Source: an uncultured Roseburia sp. (GTDB lineage: Bacteria; Bacillota; Clostridia; Lachnospirales; Lachnospiraceae). From it: DNA of 8,286 bases. The notes under the pieces are model-generated. The model worked only from the letters and a program-made list of their open reading frames with translations. It did not search any database and was not told where the DNA came from. The translations under genes were made by a program, and so were the position numbers. Below are positions 6,094-8,286 of this stretch, in pieces (within the stretch, counting starts at the first letter, position 1; every line of letters starts with the position of its first letter). Location: assembly GCA_905206195.1 (NCBI GenBank), contig CAJLGN010000044.1, positions 1-8,286 of the forward strand. The letters are read 5' to 3'.

Positions 6094-6951
6094 TTGCAGG
6101 TCAGACATATTGAGAAGGAATGGAAGCAGTTACAAAAGGCGGAGCAGAGCTTTTTGAACCGGAATATGCCAGTGCGTGCGGCGGGATGGCAGAAAAAGGT
6201 GGCGAAGTTTGTGCCGGGAAAGCTGGAGGATACGCTGCACAATGCTTTTTTTAAAGCGTTTGAATGGATTTTTGACAAGGGGATCGGTGTGATTGAGAGC
6301 ACTTGTCAAAAGGACAAAAGAGAGCAGAACTATAAGATTCACGCGTATGCGGCGGACGTGCGAAATACGCGGCGGTCACTGCGTGCTTTCGGAAGAGAGG
6401 TAAATGCCAGCAGGAGCATCAACATGGCAGTATCCGCAGTCGAGGGGGTAGGAATGGGGCTTCTGGGAATGGGGCTTCCCGACAGCCCGCTGTTTTTGGG
6501 TGTGCTGCTGAAGAGTATTTACGAGATTTCTCTAAGTTATGGTTTTTCCTACGACACGGAGGAGGAGCAGATTTTTATATTGAAGTTGATTGAGACGGCA
6601 CTCTCCCACGACAGTGAGCTTGTCGAGGGGAATATGGAACTGAATCTGTGGATTCGTGGGCGGGAGCGGGCGGTTGTCGTGGTGGATCAGAAGACGGGAG
6701 AGGTGCAGACTGTGACGGTAGAGAGCGCGGAGAGCAGGCGTTTTGAGATATCGCGGCAGGCGCAGATTCGCCGAACCTCGGATGCGCTTTCTCAGGAGCT
6801 GCTCTACTTAAAATTTGTGCAGGGGCTGCCGGTTGTGGGTGTGGTCGGGGGGCTTTCGGATATGGTTTATCAGAAGAAGATCAGCGACTATGCGGCGCTT
6901 AAGTACAAGAGACGTTTTCTCGAGATGCATCGAGGAGCTTCCACATCTTAG
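6094..6951 (+). CDS. EcsC family protein
   Basis: The 285-residue protein matches the EcsC family in its two most typical regions. The first is a glycine-rich hydrophobic stretch followed by LPDSPLFLGVLLKSIYEIS and SYGF (about 113-151). The second is a C-terminal LPVVGVVGGLSDMVYQKKI segment (245 onward) ending in KYKRRFLE. EcsC was named from the Bacillus ecs operon next to an ABC transporter; the molecular role of the family is not settled. No signal peptide is seen, and the hydrophobic stretches suggest membrane association. The start is TTG at 6094. The gene is 40 bases behind the alarmone synthetase on the same strand with no terminator between, so co-transcription is likely. No ABC transporter gene lies in the window. 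A 15-base tandem repeat encodes GMGLLGMGL within the glycine-rich part. Confidence 0.87.
   Translation: MQVRHIEKEWKQLQKAEQSFLNRNMPVRAAGWQKKVAKFVPGKLEDTLHNAFFKAFEWIFDKGIGVIESTCQKDKREQNYKIHAYAADVRNTRRSLRAFGREVNASRSINMAVSAVEGVGMGLLGMGLPDSPLFLGVLLKSIYEISLSYGFSYDTEEEQIFILKLIETALSHDSELVEGNMELNLWIRGRERAVVVVDQKTGEVQTVTVESAESRRFEISRQAQIRRTSDALSQELLYLKFVQGLPVVGVVGGLSDMVYQKKISDYAALKYKRRFLEMHRGASTS
6451..6478 (+). repeat. Short tandem duplication inside the EcsC-family gene
   Basis: GGAATGGGGCTTC occurs at 6451-6463 and again at 6466-6478, a period of 15 bases. It keeps the frame and encodes two copies of GMGL in the glycine-rich hydrophobic stretch. Confidence 0.6.
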
Positions 6952-6967
6952 AGGAATGCCATACAGA

Positions 6968-6991
6968 AGGGGGGCTATTCGGCCTCCCCCT
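6968..6991. terminator. G/C-rich hairpin at the convergent gene ends (weak terminator candidate)
   Basis: AGGGGG pairs with CCCCCT around a short interior, between the EcsC-family stop (6951) and overlapping the end of the minus-strand small gene. Neither strand shows a T run after the stem, so termination is only suggested by position. Confidence 0.35.
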
Positions 6992-7130
6992 CCTCCACAA
7001 TTTCTTCCAGCACATGGATCAGATCGTACATATTGTTGAGGGAGACATTGCGCTCCAATATGCAGTTTTTCAAATCCACAGACAGAGTCTCAAATTTTTC
7101 CCGGATGTCGGGAGATACATAAGATGCCAT
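6975..7130 (-). CDS. Small acidic protein, 51 residues, unknown function
   Basis: The minus strand reads ATG at 7130 to TAG at 6975 with no interruption. The product begins MASYVSPDIREKFETLSVD, continues with an NCILERNVSLNNMYDLI stretch and ends in an acidic tail (EEIVEEGEAE). It looks mainly helical, with no signal peptide or membrane segment, and has one cysteine (residue 23). The amino-acid pattern is protein-like rather than random, and I believe similar short proteins occur in Lachnospiraceae, but I know of no assigned function. GGTGG lies about four bases before the ATG as a ribosome site. It converges with the EcsC-family gene and diverges from the SGNH hydrolase. The plus-strand frame across the same stretch is open but lacks the features of a real protein. 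Confidence 0.75.
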   Translation of the reverse strand: MASYVSPDIREKFETLSVDLKNCILERNVSLNNMYDLIHVLEEIVEEGEAE

Positions 7131-7177
7131 TTTACCACCATACCTTTCTGCGATTCTCTCTATAAGGATGTGCAGTT

Positions 7178-7206
7178 TTGCGGAAAATATGTGAGAATCC
7201 TATGGA
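7178..7206 (+). promoter_or_regulatory. Possible promoter of the SGNH hydrolase gene
   Basis: TTGCGG (7178-7183) and TATGGA (7201-7206) are 17 bases apart, a correct spacing with mediocre hexamers. Another -10-like TATGAT lies at 7226-7231. Either would give a leader of about 40-65 bases before the ATG at 7277. Confidence 0.3.
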
Positions 7207-7276
7207 TGAAAATGACAAAAAGGGATATGATAGAGGAAAGAAGTGGCAGATGGCGGGATGAAAGCGAAGGACGAGG

Positions 7277-7993
7277 ATGGAGCACAGCAGAGGGAAAAGC
7301 AGGCAGAAAAAATGGATGGGATGTATCGCGTTCCTTCTGTTTCTGGGGGCTTTGTCTTGGAGGACAGAGACGATTGCGGAGGCGGAGGGACATCAGACTT
7401 ACCGTGTTTTTTGCATGGGGGACAGCATTACCTACGGGAAAGGTCTCGCGGAGGAGGAACGGCTGACCTCCTCGTATCCGTCCAGACTCCAGCAGTTTCT
7501 CGGCGCTGGGTATGAGGTCGTAAATTATGGAGTCAGTGGCAAGACACTTGTGGATATTCCGGGGAGGCGTTATCGGGATACGGGATATGTCGATATGGTC
7601 AAGCTTCAGTCTCCGGATGTGCTTGTGATTATGTTGGGGACGAACGATTCCAGAAAGGAATGTTGGGATGCGGAGGCCTATGAGGTGCAATACCTAGCGC
7701 TGATCGACGAGCTGCAGCAGATTGAGAGTCACCCGGAGATCTATCTTATGACACCGCCAAGAGCTTACCCCGGAGTGGACGGAAAGATTATTCACGGAAT
7801 CGACAACGATGTGATACGGGATGAGATTCGAGGATTGGTGCGGGGGATATCACAACAGACCGGCGTCCGATTGATCGATCTGTATGCGGTGACCGATCGG
7901 CGACCGGAGTATTTTGCGGACGGGGTGCATCCCAATCGGGAGGGATACGAGGCGGTCGCCAGGGTGGTCAATCACGAGATTCGCAACCGATGA
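7277..7993 (+). CDS. Secreted SGNH/GDSL-family hydrolase
   Basis: Members hydrolyse ester bonds in lipids, acylated sugars or cell-wall polymers. The 238-residue protein begins with a basic stretch (KSRQKK) and a hydrophobic core (14-28), followed by AEAE near 34-37, consistent with a Sec signal peptide; there is no lipobox. The four SGNH blocks are present: GDSIT (48-52, nucleophile S50), VNYGVSGKTL (82-91, glycine G85), LGTNDS (120-125, N123) and DGVHP (215-219, D215 and H218 of the catalytic dyad). The active site is therefore complete and the enzyme is probably active outside the membrane. Substrate cannot be read from sequence. ATG at 7277 is preferred because AAGG lies six bases upstream; an in-frame ATG at 7316 would lose the basic N-terminal region. 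It appears monocistronic. Confidence 0.9.
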   Translation: MEHSRGKSRQKKWMGCIAFLLFLGALSWRTETIAEAEGHQTYRVFCMGDSITYGKGLAEEERLTSSYPSRLQQFLGAGYEVVNYGVSGKTLVDIPGRRYRDTGYVDMVKLQSPDVLVIMLGTNDSRKECWDAEAYEVQYLALIDELQQIESHPEIYLMTPPRAYPGVDGKIIHGIDNDVIRDEIRGLVRGISQQTGVRLIDLYAVTDRRPEYFADGVHPNREGYEAVARVVNHEIRNR

Positions 7994-8014
7994 GCCCACG
8001 CGCAGGGCGGGCTC
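7992..8014. terminator. Hairpin between convergent hydrolase and MarR genes (weak terminator candidate)
   Basis: GAGCCC (7992-7997) pairs with GGGCTC (8009-8014) around an 11-base loop, in the 29-base gap between the two converging stops. No T run follows on either strand, so it is not a classical intrinsic terminator. Confidence 0.35.
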
Positions 8015-8022
8015 GGAAGATC

Positions 8023-8286
8023 CTAAGGGTTTGGAGATTCCCCGGTAAATTGTTGTACATTGGCGGCAATTTGGCAGAGAAACTGCTCCAGTTGCCCAAG
8101 ATCTGCCTCGGAGAAGTCTTTGAGGAGTGCGCCCAAGAAAAGGTTTTGGGCTTCTCTTCCGTCCAAAACTGCGGGCATGGCAGTGGCGCAGAGGGACAGG
8201 TGCGCCGTTTTCCGATTGGAGAGTGTGTAACACCTGGTCAGGAATCCCCTGCCCTCCAGGGACTTGACGGAGGTGGAGACGTGGGA
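8023..8286 (-). CDS. MarR-family transcriptional regulator, C-terminal part (5' end outside window)
   Basis: The minus-strand frame is open from the window edge to TAG at 8023 and gives the last 87 residues of the protein. It opens with HVSTSVKSLEGRGFLTRCY, the recognition helix and following helix of a winged-helix domain. It continues with the wing SNRKTAHLSL, which carries the typical arginine, and ends in a helical region (EADLGQLEQFLCQIAANV) like the MarR dimerisation helices. MarR proteins are dimeric DNA-binding repressors or activators that often respond to small ligands. The regulated genes and ligand are unknown because the start and upstream neighbours are missing. It converges with the SGNH hydrolase, so shared promoter control of those two is unlikely. 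Family call fairly sure. Confidence 0.85.
   Translation of the reverse strand, partial: SHVSTSVKSLEGRGFLTRCYTLSNRKTAHLSLCATAMPAVLDGREAQNLFLGALLKDFSEADLGQLEQFLCQIAANVQQFTGESPNP

Noticed and set aside
5238..6302. 354-codon minus-strand frame opposite the alarmone synthetase and EcsC-family genes
   Set aside because: Histidine- and leucine-rich translation typical of an antisense shadow; the plus strand holds clear SAS and EcsC motifs in the same place.
6270..6311. Perfect 10-bp inverted repeat TTTTGACAAG / CTTGTCAAAA
   Set aside because: It is inside the EcsC-family coding sequence with a 22-base interior; one repeat of this size is plausible by chance in 8 kb.
7014..7466. 150-codon plus-strand frame spanning the small minus gene and the hydrolase start
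   Set aside because: Its second half is out of frame with the hydrolase signal peptide and its first half is antisense to the small gene; composition is not protein-like.
7850..8233. 127-codon minus-strand frame overlapping the hydrolase end and the MarR gene
   Set aside because: It shares the strand with the MarR frame but is out of register; the in-register frame shows the winged-helix and wing motifs, so this is a shadow.
8190..8250. Suspected frameshift in the MarR gene around the wing
   Set aside because: On careful re-reading the frame runs through TRCYTLSNRKTAHL without interruption; the suspicion came from a misread of the bases.

Overview
The window reads as ordinary chromosomal DNA of a low-to-mid GC Firmicute, most likely a clostridial gut bacterium of the Lachnospiraceae type. 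The clues are AGGAGG-type ribosome sites, TTG and ATG starts, a YitT/DUF2179 membrane protein, a small RelQ/RelP-type alarmone synthetase, an EcsC-family protein, a UDPGP-type nucleotidyltransferase and a typical small acidic clostridial protein. This placement rests on gene content and protein style; no search was run. No prophage, insertion sequence, CRISPR array, tRNA or rRNA was seen.

Left part (1-1238): the 3' half of phosphate acetyltransferase (pta) ends at 500. A strong hairpin terminator separates it from a convergent minus-strand gene for a cysteine-rich protein with two similar cysteine clusters. This gene and the next plus-strand gene diverge from an AT-rich intergenic region holding a promoter on each strand and a small inverted repeat.

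Middle (1239-5037): three plus-strand genes that probably form one unit. They encode a YitT-family membrane protein, a 535-residue membrane-anchored protein of unknown function with a large exported part, and a UDP-N-acetylhexosamine/UDP-sugar pyrophosphorylase resembling the eukaryotic UAP1 type.

Right part (5038-8286): a 278-base leader with a long imperfect hairpin and an extended -10 promoter precedes a small alarmone ((p)ppGpp) synthetase, followed closely by an EcsC-family gene. A 51-codon minus-strand gene (6975-7130) faces them. A secreted SGNH/GDSL hydrolase follows on the plus strand, converging on a MarR-family regulator whose 5' end lies beyond the right edge.

The genes cover acetate metabolism, activated-sugar supply, stringent-response signalling and envelope functions, and do not form one dedicated pathway. 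The points most worth a second look are the structured leader before the synthetase, the duplicated cysteine clusters, the uncharacterised exported membrane protein, and the synthetase-EcsC pair.
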